Origin: Palsa-739 sp036512155 | GTDB taxonomy: Bacteria; Actinomycetota; Thermoleophilia; Gaiellales; Gaiellaceae | Length of the DNA stretch: 64,000 nucleotides | Direction of reading: 5' to 3' | Assembly (NCBI GenBank): GCA_036512155.1 | Contig: DATCBD010000085.1 | Coordinates: 78,842-142,841, forward strand | In this document: positions 33,445-41,916 of the stretch, piece after piece | Layout of the letters: each line of letters opens with the position of its first letter | Position numbering within the stretch: the stretch's first letter is position 1 | Made by a program: the position numbers and the translations under genes | The notes under the pieces: generated by a model | What the model was told of the DNA's origin: nothing | Databases searched by the model: none | Seen by the model: the letters and a program-made list of their open reading frames with translations, nothing else

Positions 33445-34026
33445 GTGCAGAACGACACGTCTTTCGCCCGGCTCGTCTCGCTCGCGTGCCACGACGTCCG
33501 CACGCCGCTCGCCACCGTGCACGGCTTCGCGACGACGCTGGCGCGCACAACCGAGCTCGCCCCGCCGGCCGACCGCTACGTCGAGATGATCGAGGCGGCG
33601 TCCCGCCAGATCGCCGAGCTGCTGGACGAGCTCTCGCTCGCCGCCCGCATCGAGAGTGGCCGCTACGACCCGCCGCTGCGCGAGACGGACACGCTCGTGC
33701 TCGCCCAGGCCGCCGCCGAACGGCTCGGCGCCGACCGCGTCCATGTTTCCGGCAAAGGGGCGACGGTGGAGACCGACATCGATGCGATCGACCGTGGCGT
33801 GTCCGCTCTCGTCCAGGCGACGCTCCGGCACGGCGGGCTCGACGAGGTCGCCGTCGCCGTGCGCGGGAAGGAGATCGACGTCGCGGGCGTCACCGACTCT
33901 TCCGCGCCGGTCGTGCTCGGCCAGGATCTGCGCGACCTCGGCGCGGCGGTGGCGGTGCGCGTGGTCGAGAGGCTCGGCGGTGCCGTCTCGGTCAGCGACT
34001 CGACGCTGACGATACGGCTGCCGTAA
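33445..34026 (+). CDS. Small histidine-kinase-like protein
   Basis: This 193-residue protein starts with a HisKA-type dimerisation and phosphoacceptor helix, ACHDVRTPLATVHGF (His at about residue 16), and continues DELSLAARIESGR. The rest has the size of an ATPase domain, but the N-box is not recognisable and only a weak terminal AVAVRVVERLGGAVSV matches the G2 region. It may be a truncated kinase or a phosphotransfer protein. There is no sensor domain, membrane span or adjacent response regulator. It begins with GTG and overlaps the convergent tdk gene by 35 bases. Confidence 0.75.
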   Translation: MQNDTSFARLVSLACHDVRTPLATVHGFATTLARTTELAPPADRYVEMIEAASRQIAELLDELSLAARIESGRYDPPLRETDTLVLAQAAAERLGADRVHVSGKGATVETDIDAIDRGVSALVQATLRHGGLDEVAVAVRGKEIDVAGVTDSSAPVVLGQDLRDLGAAVAVRVVERLGGAVSVSDSTLTIRLP

Positions 34027-34606
34027 CCGGCGCAGCCAGCTCGTGGCACGAGCGGCAGCGCGCCTCGTACGAGTCGAGCGCACCGACGACGATCGTCTCG
34101 CCGTCGGCCGGTGCAGGAAGCCCGTCGACGAGCCGCTGCGTCATCGTTGCCGGCCCGCCGCAGCGGTGGCAGACGGCCTGCAGCTTGTCGACGAGCTCGG
34201 CCCGGCAAAGAAGCTCGGGCAGCGCGCCGAACGGCAGGCCGCGGAAGTCCTGGTCGAGACCGGCGACGACGACGCGCGTGCCGCGCTCGATCAGCCGCTC
34301 GATCACGTCGACGACCTCGGGCGAGAAGAACTGGACCTCGTCGATTCCGACGGCGTCATAGCCGTCGGCGAGACCGACGATCTCCTCCGGGCGCGACACC
34401 GCAACGGCGCGCATCTTCGCGCCGGCATGGCTGACGACGTGGCCGATGTCGTAGCGGTCGTCGATGCGGGGTTTCGCGATCAGCGCGCGTTGGCCCGCGA
34501 TCTCCGCGCGGCGAAGACGCCGGATGAGCTCTTCGCTCTTGCCGCTGAACATCGGGCCGCAGACGACCTCGAGCCAGCCTCCGCGCTCGGGAAGCAACCG
34601 GATCAT
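33992..34606 (-). CDS. tdk: Thymidine kinase (type II)
   Basis: This 204-residue enzyme phosphorylates thymidine in the salvage pathway. The P-loop GPMFSGKSEEL lies near residues 17-27, GIDEVQFF near 87-94 contains the catalytic Glu, and the zinc ribbon uses CHRCGG and CRSCHE near the C-terminus. VAGLDQDFRGLPFG is the conserved lasso-region block. A TAGGGT box ends seven bases before its ATG. It overlaps the kinase-like gene at the 3' end, and the CBS-domain gene ends just upstream. Its presence is notable beside an unusual ThyX-like protein at 27.7 kb. Confidence 0.95.
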   Translation of the reverse strand: MIRLLPERGGWLEVVCGPMFSGKSEELIRRLRRAEIAGQRALIAKPRIDDRYDIGHVVSHAGAKMRAVAVSRPEEIVGLADGYDAVGIDEVQFFSPEVVDVIERLIERGTRVVVAGLDQDFRGLPFGALPELLCRAELVDKLQAVCHRCGGPATMTQRLVDGLPAPADGETIVVGALDSYEARCRSCHELAAPVTAAVSSASSR

Positions 34607-34613
34607 GCGGAGG

Positions 34614-34619
34614 ACCCTA
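34614..34619 (-). promoter_or_regulatory. Putative -10 box (TAGGGT) for tdk
   Basis: TAGGGT on the minus strand ends seven bases before the tdk ATG and overlaps the stop codon of the CBS-domain gene. This suggests a separate leaderless start for tdk in addition to read-through from upstream. Confidence 0.35.
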
Positions 34620-35012
34620 GTGAGCGGACTGGACGGACGACTCGAACGCCCACCGGGCGAGCAGGCGGAGGCTGACGATGCCGAGTGCGCGGCCGTCCTT
34701 CACCACCGGCAGGTGCCGGAAGTTGTTCTCGAACATGATCTTGGCCGCTTCTTCGATGGTCAGCTCGGGGCCGATCGTCACCGGGTTCGGGGTCATCCAC
34801 TGGCGGACGCGAGCCTCGGCGGCGCGGGCCCGCGCGGCGACCGCACGCAGCAGGTCGCGCTCGGTGACGATGCCCACGATCCGCACCATGTCCTCGACCA
34901 CGACGACGGCGCCGACGTTGGCCGCGTTCATCTTCTCCGCCGCCTCGCCGATTGTGTCCGACGGCTCCACGGTCAGCACGTCCTTCACCATGAGATCGGC
35001 GACTGTGGCCAT
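34617..35012 (-). CDS. Two-CBS-domain protein
   Basis: This 131-residue protein is a single CBS pair (Bateman module) that usually binds adenosine nucleotides or SAM. The two repeats begin at DVLTVEPSDTIGEAAEKMN and NPVTIGPELTIEEAAKIM. Each is followed by the characteristic GAVVVVEDMVRIVGIVTERDLL and HLPVVKDGRALGIVSLRLL. There is no catalytic or output domain, so it likely acts as a stand-alone regulator or sensor. It ends next to tdk and begins six bases after the Fpg/Nei gene, in the same transcription direction. Confidence 0.9.
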   Translation of the reverse strand: MATVADLMVKDVLTVEPSDTIGEAAEKMNAANVGAVVVVEDMVRIVGIVTERDLLRAVAARARAAEARVRQWMTPNPVTIGPELTIEEAAKIMFENNFRHLPVVKDGRALGIVSLRLLARWAFESSVQSAH

Positions 35013-35018
35013 GGGGCA

Positions 35019-35846
35019 TTATCGCAGGAGCCGCGAAAGGCGCCTGTCTTTGAGGACTCGACCGCCGGTCTGGCAGCGCGGGCAGTAGTAGATCGTGTGC
35101 TCCTCGAAGTCGACGCGCGCGATCGGTGTCTCGCACACGTGGCACGGCTCGCCGAGCCGGTTGTGGACGCGATACGTCCGCTCGTCGCTCGCTCCTTGCT
35201 CGCGCAGCGCGAGGCCGCGGGCGAGCTCGTCGTCGATCGCGGCCGCGAGGCGTCCGATCTCCTCGTCGTCGAGATCGGTGGACAGCGCGTAGGGCGAGAG
35301 CTTCGCCGTGTGCAGGATCTCGTTCGACCAGGCGCGGCCGATTCCGGCGAGCGCGCGCTGGTCGCGCAGGAGCGGGTGCAGCCGGTGCGACTCGCGGCGG
35401 AGGATCTCGGTGAGCGCCGGAGCACCGATGCCGAGCGCATCGGGGCCGAGGTGGGTGACCTCGGCCTCTGCGGCTTCCGGCGTCAGTAGCCAGACGCCTG
35501 CGCGCTTGCGGCGCGCGTTCTCTGTGAGCACGAGCTTCGATCCACCTTCGAGCTCGAGTGAGAACGCGGGTGTCTTCGGCCCTTTCTCGCCGGCCTGAAG
35601 GAACTTGAGCCGGCCGGAGGTCATGAGATGGATGACGAGGACGAGCTTGCCGTCGTCGGTGGGGAAGAACAGGCGCTTGCCGCGCCGTTCCGCGCCGCGG
35701 AGGCGCCGTCCTTCGAGCGCGGAGAGCGGCGGGTCGAACGTCTTCAGCGTCGCGATGTGCGCAGGGCCGGCCTTCGCGATCGGAAAGGCGGAGACCGGGT
35801 CGTCGAGCTGGCGCCGCCACGCCTCCATCTCCGGAAGCTCAGGCAT
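35019..35846 (-). CDS. Fpg/Nei-family DNA glycosylase
   Basis: This 275-residue base-excision enzyme begins PELPEME, giving the catalytic N-terminal Pro and Glu after Met removal. It has the helix-two-turn-helix region SNEILHTAKLSPYALS and a zinc finger with CHVC and CPRC near the C-terminus. The conserved Lys is in RRGKRLFF near residue 57. It removes oxidised bases such as 8-oxoguanine or oxidised pyrimidines; the exact Fpg or Nei class is not certain. It overlaps the MFS gene by eight bases, so they are probably co-transcribed. Confidence 0.92.
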   Translation of the reverse strand: MPELPEMEAWRRQLDDPVSAFPIAKAGPAHIATLKTFDPPLSALEGRRLRGAERRGKRLFFPTDDGKLVLVIHLMTSGRLKFLQAGEKGPKTPAFSLELEGGSKLVLTENARRKRAGVWLLTPEAAEAEVTHLGPDALGIGAPALTEILRRESHRLHPLLRDQRALAGIGRAWSNEILHTAKLSPYALSTDLDDEEIGRLAAAIDDELARGLALREQGASDERTYRVHNRLGEPCHVCETPIARVDFEEHTIYYCPRCQTGGRVLKDRRLSRLLR

Positions 35847-37170
35847 CGGCGGCAGCCGGTCCGGGCAACGGTGTGCCCTCGACCAGGCCGCCTGCGAGCT
35901 CTGCTTCGGCAGGAGTGGGTTCTACGACCGGCTCGGGCATCGTCCGGATCGAGCGTACCGGCGAGAGCAGGACCCAGAGAAAGACGGGAATGCCGCCAAT
36001 CGCGCCGACCCACATCGCGGCGCGGAGTCCGACCGCCTGGCCGATCGCGCCGCCGGTGAGCGTCCCGAGCGGGATCGTCCCCCAGACGATCCAGCGCATG
36101 GCCGCGTTCATCCGTCCCTGCAGCCGCTCGGGCGTGATCGCCTGGCGGAGGCTGACCTGCGTGATGTTGTACGCGACCGACGCGAACCCGAACAGCGCGA
36201 GGCCGGCCATGAGCTCCGGGATCGGGGACGAGCGCGGCGCGAGCGGGAAGAGGATGCCCGCGCATGAGAAGACGACGGCGTAACCGACGATCGCGGGACC
36301 GACGCCGAGCCGCTTCTGCAGGCGGTTGGCCAGAAGCGCGCCGATGATCGAGCCGACGGAGCCGACGGCGAAGATGACGCCGAGCTGGACGGACGAGAGA
36401 TGGAGGACGCGGACGGCGTACAGGATGAAGATCGCGAACAGGATTTGGCCGAAGAAGTTCGACGTCCCAGTGCACCCTGCGATCGCGCGGAGCTGGCGGT
36501 TGCCGAGCACCCACGCGAGCCCTTCCTTCACCTGCGGCCACATCTTGGGGCGTGGATCGTCCGCGTCGTGGCGGGGCGGGGTCTCGCGGTGCTTCATCCG
36601 CAGCATGAACACCGTCGAGACGACGAAGCTCGCCGCGTCGACGACGATCGCGTACGGCGCCGTGATCGCAGCGATGAGGCCGCCCGTCATGCTCGGGCCG
36701 CCGACCTGCGCGACCGAGACGGTGAGCTGCAGCTTCGAGTTGCCGTCGACCAGATGCTCCCGCTCGATCAGCGCGGGGAGGTACGACTGGTAGGCGACGT
36801 CGAAGAAGACCGTGAAGCACCCGATGACGAACTGCAGGATCAGCAAGTGCCAGATCTGCAGCACGCCGAGCGCCCACAGGATCGGGATGAGCGTGAGCAG
36901 CACCGCGCGGGCGCCGTCCCCGACGATGAGGATCTGACGGCGGCGAAGCCGGTCGACCCAGACACCCGCCGGCAGCGCGAAAAGGATGAAGGGCAGGAAG
37001 CCGAGCACGCCGAGGAGCGAGAACTCGATCGGGCTCGCGTGCAGGCCCACCGCGGCGAGCCACGGGATGGCGAGCTGCGAGACCTGCGAGCCGAGCTCGC
37101 TGATCGACTGCCCCGTCCAGAGCTTCAGGAAGTCCGGGTGCGACCACAGGCCGCCACGCGGTCTACGCAT
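35839..37170 (-). CDS. MFS transporter (drug/macrolide efflux type)
   Basis: This 443-residue major facilitator protein has 12 predicted helices. It opens with FLKLWTGQSISELGSQVSQLAIPWLA and has the loop motif DRLRRRQILIVGDGARA near residues 73-89, both typical of MFS_3/EmrA-like macrolide or antibiotic efflux proteins. It overlaps Fpg/Nei by eight bases and an upstream ArsR-family regulator by eight bases. The regulator is therefore likely to control it. The exported compound is unknown. Confidence 0.92.
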   Translation of the reverse strand: MRRPRGGLWSHPDFLKLWTGQSISELGSQVSQLAIPWLAAVGLHASPIEFSLLGVLGFLPFILFALPAGVWVDRLRRRQILIVGDGARAVLLTLIPILWALGVLQIWHLLILQFVIGCFTVFFDVAYQSYLPALIEREHLVDGNSKLQLTVSVAQVGGPSMTGGLIAAITAPYAIVVDAASFVVSTVFMLRMKHRETPPRHDADDPRPKMWPQVKEGLAWVLGNRQLRAIAGCTGTSNFFGQILFAIFILYAVRVLHLSSVQLGVIFAVGSVGSIIGALLANRLQKRLGVGPAIVGYAVVFSCAGILFPLAPRSSPIPELMAGLALFGFASVAYNITQVSLRQAITPERLQGRMNAAMRWIVWGTIPLGTLTGGAIGQAVGLRAAMWVGAIGGIPVFLWVLLSPVRSIRTMPEPVVEPTPAEAELAGGLVEGTPLPGPAAADA

Positions 37171-37711
37171 CGGGTCTTCTGTACATGGCAGTGACGAGCG
37201 CGTACGGCTCGCCGTCCGGGCTCTCCGCGGCGCGGAAGTCCTCCATCAACTTCTTCAGGCGGCGCTCGAGGCGCTCGACGTCCTTCTGGGTGAGCGATGC
37301 CTTCGTGTGTCCGAGGCCCGTGCCTTCCGGCGCGCGCTCGAGCTCGCCCGCGGCTTGCCGGAGCATGACGACGCCGATCGCGCGCGCGTCCGCCGGGTCC
37401 TCGGTCTTGTAGAGGAAGAGCCGGGCAGTTCGGCCGTAGAACTTCTCGGTCACGGCGCGCACCTGACGCGTGCGTACGACGTGGATGAGCCCCGCGCGCT
37501 CGAGCACCTTCAGGTGGTGGCCGACGGTGCCCTTCGGGATGCCGAGCTCCTTCGCCAGCTCCTGCGTCGAGTACGCCCGCTCACGGAGGAGGGCGATAAT
37601 CGCCGCGCGCACCTGGTCGGCCAGCGCCTTGAGCTGCTCGGGCGCGGCGACGACGAGCGTCTCGGGGGCGTCATAATCTGGAACGGACGGCACATCCCGA
37701 ACATACGGCAT
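37163..37711 (-). CDS. ArsR-family (winged-helix) transcriptional regulator
   Basis: This 182-residue regulator has an ArsR/HTH_20-type winged helix: LADQVRAAIIALLRERAYSTQELAKELGIPKGTVGHHLKVLERAGLIHVV (cited as motif region, about residues 30-80). No ArsR metal-site CxC is present, so it probably senses an organic ligand or another signal. A C-terminal helical part of about 90 residues follows. It is the first gene of a minus-strand unit with the MFS and Fpg/Nei genes. A 28-base interrupted palindrome covers its start codon and may be its own operator. Confidence 0.88.
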   Translation of the reverse strand: MPYVRDVPSVPDYDAPETLVVAAPEQLKALADQVRAAIIALLRERAYSTQELAKELGIPKGTVGHHLKVLERAGLIHVVRTRQVRAVTEKFYGRTARLFLYKTEDPADARAIGVVMLRQAAGELERAPEGTGLGHTKASLTQKDVERLERRLKKLMEDFRAAESPDGEPYALVTAMYRRPDA

Positions 37712-37725
37712 TTGCCGCCCGTTCG
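37698..37725. promoter_or_regulatory. Interrupted palindrome over the ArsR-family gene start (candidate operator)
   Basis: Arms CGAACATACGGCA (37698-37710) and TGCCGCCCGTTCG (37713-37725) are inverted repeats matching at 10 of 13 positions, separated by TT. This 13-2-13 layout is close to known ArsR-family operators. It spans the initiation codon, so binding would block transcription start or early elongation. Autoregulation is inferred. Confidence 0.4.
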
Positions 37726-37753
37726 CAAGCGCAAGGACACCTCCACACCGGCC

Positions 37754-37788
37754 ACGACCGGTACCAGGTACCTGGACTTAGGCGTCAC
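37754..37788 (+). repeat. Left terminal inverted repeat of the transposase element
   Basis: The repeat holds the core GGTACCAGGTACC (37760-37772) and the inner block CGTCAC. It pairs with 38384-38418. Confidence 0.75.
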
Positions 37789-38335
37789 GACTTCTCAACT
37801 CGACGTGTCGGCGGAGCGCAGCGCGTGGGTCGACCGCGGGCCAGTCGAAGCACGCCAGGACCTTCGAGGGGTCGACGAACGAGTGAGTCGGAGCGAGCCC
37901 GATCGTGGCGGCGAAGCTGCTCCAGGGCCAATCGGCCGGGTTCTGGCACAAACCCGCTCTGACAGGGTTGTTCGCCACGTATGCGTATCGCGTCAGGAGG
38001 TCATCTTCGTCCGCGATTCGCCTCGCTCCATATCGATCGAATTGGACGTGCCCTCGCAGCGCGTGGCGCTGATTGAACGTGCGGGCGTAGGCGAGGTTCA
38101 GCGCATGCATCGCGGCAGGAAGAACGTTGTCGCCCACGTCGACGATGAGGTGGTAGTGGCTGCCCATGAGGCAGAAGGCTGAGCAGCTCCACTCGGGGCG
38201 AGCCGATGCCAGTGCGAGATGCCGGAGGAACTCGAGCCTGTCGAGGTCGTCCCGATAGAGCATCGGGACTCCCCAAACGCAGCGCGTATAGACGTGGAAC
38301 GTTCCGGGCGCAGTGTCTCGCGGAGGGCGGGGCAT
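37778..38335 (-). CDS. REP-associated tyrosine transposase (Y1_Tnp, HUH)
   Basis: This 185-residue single-strand transposase has the HUH motif in MGSHYHLIVDVG (about residues 57-68) and the family block RYAYVANNPVRAGLCQNPADWPWSS near 116-140, which includes the nucleophile Tyr region. The middle segment RGHVQFDRYGARRI corresponds to GHxFQxRFK. ATG 38335 is preferred to the TTG at 38365. It is bracketed by inverted repeats with palindromic cores, as expected for RAYT proteins that act on REP hairpins. The GC content is lower than in its neighbours. Confidence 0.88.
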   Translation of the reverse strand: MPRPPRDTAPGTFHVYTRCVWGVPMLYRDDLDRLEFLRHLALASARPEWSCSAFCLMGSHYHLIVDVGDNVLPAAMHALNLAYARTFNQRHALRGHVQFDRYGARRIADEDDLLTRYAYVANNPVRAGLCQNPADWPWSSFAATIGLAPTHSFVDPSKVLACFDWPAVDPRAALRRHVELRSRDA

Positions 38336-38383
38336 CGTTCTCCGACGATGACCGCTCAATGACAACGCGTGTGTCTGAGGTCT

Positions 38384-38418
38384 GTGACGACTTCGTATCG
38401 GTACCTGGTACCGGCCGT
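38384..38418 (-). repeat. Right terminal inverted repeat of the transposase element
   Basis: The repeat holds the core GGTACCTGGTACC (38400-38412), the exact reverse complement of the left core, plus the inner GTGACG. It ends about nine bases before the asparaginase -10 box. Confidence 0.75.
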
Positions 38419-38426
38419 GTCCGGGT

Positions 38427-38432
38427 TAGCCT
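38427..38432 (+). promoter_or_regulatory. Putative -10 box (TAGCCT) for the asparaginase gene
   Basis: TAGCCT ends six bases before GTG 38439 and there is no Shine-Dalgarno site, which suggests a leaderless transcript. The insertion of the transposase element just upstream means the -35 region may now come from the element's end. Confidence 0.35.
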
Positions 38433-38438
38433 TGCCGC

Positions 38439-39320
38439 GTGGGCCCCATCGTCGTCGAGGTGCGCCGGAACGGGATGGTCGAGGCGCGGCACGTGGTGCA
38501 CGCGGTCGCCGTCCGCGACGGCGAGATCGTCGCCGCCGCCGGTAACCCGCACCTCGTCTGTTTCATGCGCTCGTCCTCGAAGCCGATCCAGGCGCTCCCG
38601 CTCGCGCGCGCGCGCGGCGATCTCGACGATGCCGACCTCGCCATCGCCTCCGCCTCACATCGCGCGACCGACGATCAGATCGCCGCAGTCCGCGCGCTCC
38701 TCGCCAAGGCTCCCGCGACGGAGGACGACCTCGAGGTCGGCCTGCAGGAAGGCCGCCCGCCGCAGCGCGTCTTCCACAACTGCTCCGGCAAGCACGCCGG
38801 CATGCTCGCTCTCTGCTGCGCGCACGGCTGGCCGACCACGGGCTACCGCCTCCCCGACCACCCCGTCCAACACGCCGCGCTCGCCGCGCACGTCGAAGCC
38901 GCCGAAACGGAACCGCACGCGACCGCGACAGATGGATGCGGCGTCGCCACCTTCGCGTTCCCGCTCGACCGAATGGCGCACGCGTTCGCCCGTCTCCCGC
39001 ATCTCCCGGCCGGCGACCGTGTCGCCGCAGCCGTTCGCGCGCGCCCCGATCTCGTCGGCGGCCCGGACGGTGCCGACTTCCATCTCATGCAGCGTGCGCC
39101 CGGCTGGTTCGCCAAGGGCGGAGCCGAAGGCCTCTTGTGCGCCGCCGACGACGACCACCTCGGCATCGCGCTCAAGTCCGAGGATGGATCCTCGCGCCCG
39201 CTCGAACCGGCCCTCGCCGCCTTCCTCGCTCCGCTCGGGATCGACCTCGCCGACCTGGCGGTCACCCCGATCCGCAATAGCAGAAATGAGCTCGTGGGGG
39301 AGTGCAAAGTTGCTTCCTGA
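38439..39320 (+). CDS. L-asparaginase, AnsII/PF06089-type
   Basis: This 293-residue protein matches the Rhizobium etli-type asparaginase family (asparaginase II, beta-lactamase-like fold), which is unrelated to E. coli AnsA/AnsB. Diagnostic motifs are RSSSKPIQALPL near residues 44-55 (SxxK pair), NCSGKHAGML near 113-122, DGCGVATFAFPL and AKGGAEGLL. It should hydrolyse asparagine to aspartate and ammonia in the cytoplasm. The GTG start lies about 27 bases after the transposase element's right end. It is slightly shorter than the family average (about 330). Confidence 0.9.
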   Translation: MGPIVVEVRRNGMVEARHVVHAVAVRDGEIVAAAGNPHLVCFMRSSSKPIQALPLARARGDLDDADLAIASASHRATDDQIAAVRALLAKAPATEDDLEVGLQEGRPPQRVFHNCSGKHAGMLALCCAHGWPTTGYRLPDHPVQHAALAAHVEAAETEPHATATDGCGVATFAFPLDRMAHAFARLPHLPAGDRVAAAVRARPDLVGGPDGADFHLMQRAPGWFAKGGAEGLLCAADDDHLGIALKSEDGSSRPLEPALAAFLAPLGIDLADLAVTPIRNSRNELVGECKVAS

Positions 39321-39325
39321 AGTTC

Positions 39326-39354
39326 TTTACGAACCTGTAACTCCGAACTACTAT
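39326..39354 (+). promoter_or_regulatory. Candidate sigma-70-type promoter of the primary sigma gene
   Basis: TTTACG (39326-39331) and TACTAT (39349-39354) are separated by exactly 17 bases within the 119-base gap before the sigma gene. The region is locally A/T rich compared with its surroundings. Confidence 0.4.
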
Positions 39355-39426
39355 CCGGTCCACTTCGAGGTGAGGCCGGAGGACGAGGGGGAACCGGCCC
39401 GGACGCTGTTCCAACCACAAGCAGCC

Positions 39427-39431
39427 GGAGG
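39427..39431 (+). promoter_or_regulatory. Shine-Dalgarno site (GGAGG) of the primary sigma gene
   Basis: GGAGG lies eight bases before GTG 39440 and fixes this start. Confidence 0.7.
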
Positions 39432-39439
39432 TCGCCAAC

Positions 39440-40539
<1,100 letters not shown>

Positions 40540-40543
<4 letters not shown>

Positions 40544-40698
40544 TCGTTCTCTTTCTTCGACTCGGCGCGCTCAGCCGGCACGAAGAGCTTGCAGTGCGGG
40601 CACTTGAAGCCGCGATAGCGCGCTGCGGCGCCCTCCAGCAGCTCGGCCGCGAACGACTTGTGGCAGTGCGGGCACTCCACGTCGAACGACTCGGCCAC
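40540..40698 (-). CDS. Small CPHC-CPHC zinc-ribbon protein
   Basis: This 52-residue reading frame, convergent with rpoD, encodes two CPHC pairs about 24 residues apart (DVECPHCHKSF and GFKCPHCKLF) followed by a charged tail AERAESKKEND. The pattern is a classic structural zinc ribbon, which is unlikely by chance in a frame this short. The start is GTG 40698, or GTG 40707 three residues earlier. It is divergent from the aquaporin gene with 50 bases between, and its TAG stop overlaps the rpoD stop in CTAG. Function is unknown. Confidence 0.65.
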
Positions 40699-40734
40699 GC
40701 CGTTCACGGTACCTACGCCGTCCGGCCCGGCGCC

Positions 40735-40740
40735 TACGCT
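40735..40740 (+). promoter_or_regulatory. Putative -10 box (TACGCT) for the aquaporin gene
   Basis: TACGCT ends eight bases before ATG 40749 with no Shine-Dalgarno site, consistent with a leaderless start. Confidence 0.35.
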
Positions 40741-40748
40741 CCGCGACG

Positions 40749-41429
40749 ATGGAGGAGAGCGTTCTCCGGCGAGGTGTTGCCGAGTTCATCGGGACGTTCA
40801 CGCTCATCTTCATCGGCGGAGGCGCCGGCGCGATCTCCGGCAACGACATCGTCGCCGTCGCCCTCGCTAACGGTCTCGCCATCGGGATCATGGTCTCGAA
40901 CTTCGGCCACATCTCCGGCGGATTGTTCAACCCGGCGATCACGCTCGGGTTCCTCAGCACGCGCCGCATCACGCCGCGGCTCGCGGTCATCTACTGGATC
41001 GCGCAGTTCGGCGGCGCGGTCGTTGCCGCGGGGATCCTGCGCTGGCTCGTCCATCGAGCGGCGTTCGGCGGCGCCATTCCGAGCGCGTCTCACTTCGGTG
41101 CGGGCCGCGGCTTCGTCCTCGAGGCGATCATGACGTTCTTCCTCGTCATCGCCGTCTTCGCGACCGCGGTCGACCCGCGCGGCGCCTTCAAGTCCATCGC
41201 CGGCTTCGCGATCGGCCTGACGATCACGATGGACGTCTTCCTGGGCGGCCCGTTGACCGGCGCGGCGATGAACCCGGCGCGTGCATTCGGCCCCGAGCTG
41301 GTCGGCAACTTCTGGGCTCAGGGCTGGATCTATTACGTCGGCCCGGCGATCGGCGCGGTCGTCGCCGCCGTCGGCTACGAACGGCTGTACCTGCGGCCGC
41401 TACAGCTCAGCGGCGCTGCTCAGAGCTAG
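40749..41429 (+). CDS. Aquaporin/MIP-family channel
   Basis: This 226-residue membrane channel has six helices and both pore motifs: GLFNPAITLGF near residues 57-67 and AAMNPARAFGPEL near 172-184. The first-helix segment EFIGTFTLIFIGGGA is typical of MIP proteins. The second NPA is followed by Arg, as in the selectivity filter. Residues flanking the filter look AqpZ-like (water or small solutes) rather than GlpF-like, but selectivity is not certain. It overlaps the convergent OsmC gene by 30 bases. Confidence 0.95.
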   Translation: MEESVLRRGVAEFIGTFTLIFIGGGAGAISGNDIVAVALANGLAIGIMVSNFGHISGGLFNPAITLGFLSTRRITPRLAVIYWIAQFGGAVVAAGILRWLVHRAAFGGAIPSASHFGAGRGFVLEAIMTFFLVIAVFATAVDPRGAFKSIAGFAIGLTITMDVFLGGPLTGAAMNPARAFGPELVGNFWAQGWIYYVGPAIGAVVAAVGYERLYLRPLQLSGAAQS

Positions 41430-41864
41430 CACCGCGATCGCCGTCTCGATCTCGACGTCGAGCGACACGGCCACGAGGCACGTCGACTCGGCCCGTTCGA
41501 CGAGCTGACGCGCGCGCTCTTTGTCACCCACGGCTACGGCGACGACAACCTTCTGCTTGATCCGCACGAAGCCGAAGTGGCCGTCGTCGCGGAGGCCGAC
41601 GACGCCGGTCGCGTTCACGGACAAATCCTCAAGGACGAGCCCTTCGCGCTCCGCCGCCCCGGCGATCGTCACCGTCAGGCAGGTCGCGGCCGCCGCGGTG
41701 AGAAGGTCTTCCGGACTCCAGACACTCGGGTCGGCGTCGCGGTGGAACTCGGGCGGAGTCGAGACGGCGAGCGCGGACTTGCCGGCGACGCCCGCCCGCA
41801 CGCGCCGTGCGCCCTCCCACTCAACCGTCACCGGGAAGCCGTACTCCTTGCCCTTCGTGGCCAT
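41400..41864 (-). CDS. OsmC-family protein
   Basis: This 154-residue protein matches OsmC/YhfA-type proteins, many of which reduce organic hydroperoxides by a cysteine pair. VWSPEDLLTAAAATCLTVTIAGAAEREGL contains one typical helix Cys, and ESTCLVAVSLDVEIE near the C-terminus contains the second. The spacing fits a peroxidatic pair. It follows the nitroreductase gene on the minus strand after 52 bases without a clear promoter, and its 3' end overlaps the aquaporin gene by 30 bases. Confidence 0.88.
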   Translation of the reverse strand: MATKGKEYGFPVTVEWEGARRVRAGVAGKSALAVSTPPEFHRDADPSVWSPEDLLTAAAATCLTVTIAGAAEREGLVLEDLSVNATGVVGLRDDGHFGFVRIKQKVVVAVAVGDKERARQLVERAESTCLVAVSLDVEIETAIAVLALSSAAEL

Positions 41865-41916
41865 GGGAACAGCGTCGCCGGAGGCGGTGCTCCAGGCATC
41901 AGCGAATCCGCTGCCC

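Larger units (their letters stand above)
37754..38418. mobile_element. 665-bp REP-type transposase element with terminal inverted repeats
   Basis: The element contains one transposase gene flanked by inverted repeats. Left end ACGACCGGTACCAGGTACC (37754-37772) and right end GGTACCTGGTACCGGCCGT (38400-38418) match at 18 of 19. The similarity extends inwards at the same offsets (CGTCAC at 37783-37788 and its complement at 38384-38389), about 28 of 35 in all. The 13-base core is a 6-1-6 palindrome. The transposase stop codon lies inside the left repeat. No target duplication is obvious. Confidence 0.75.
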
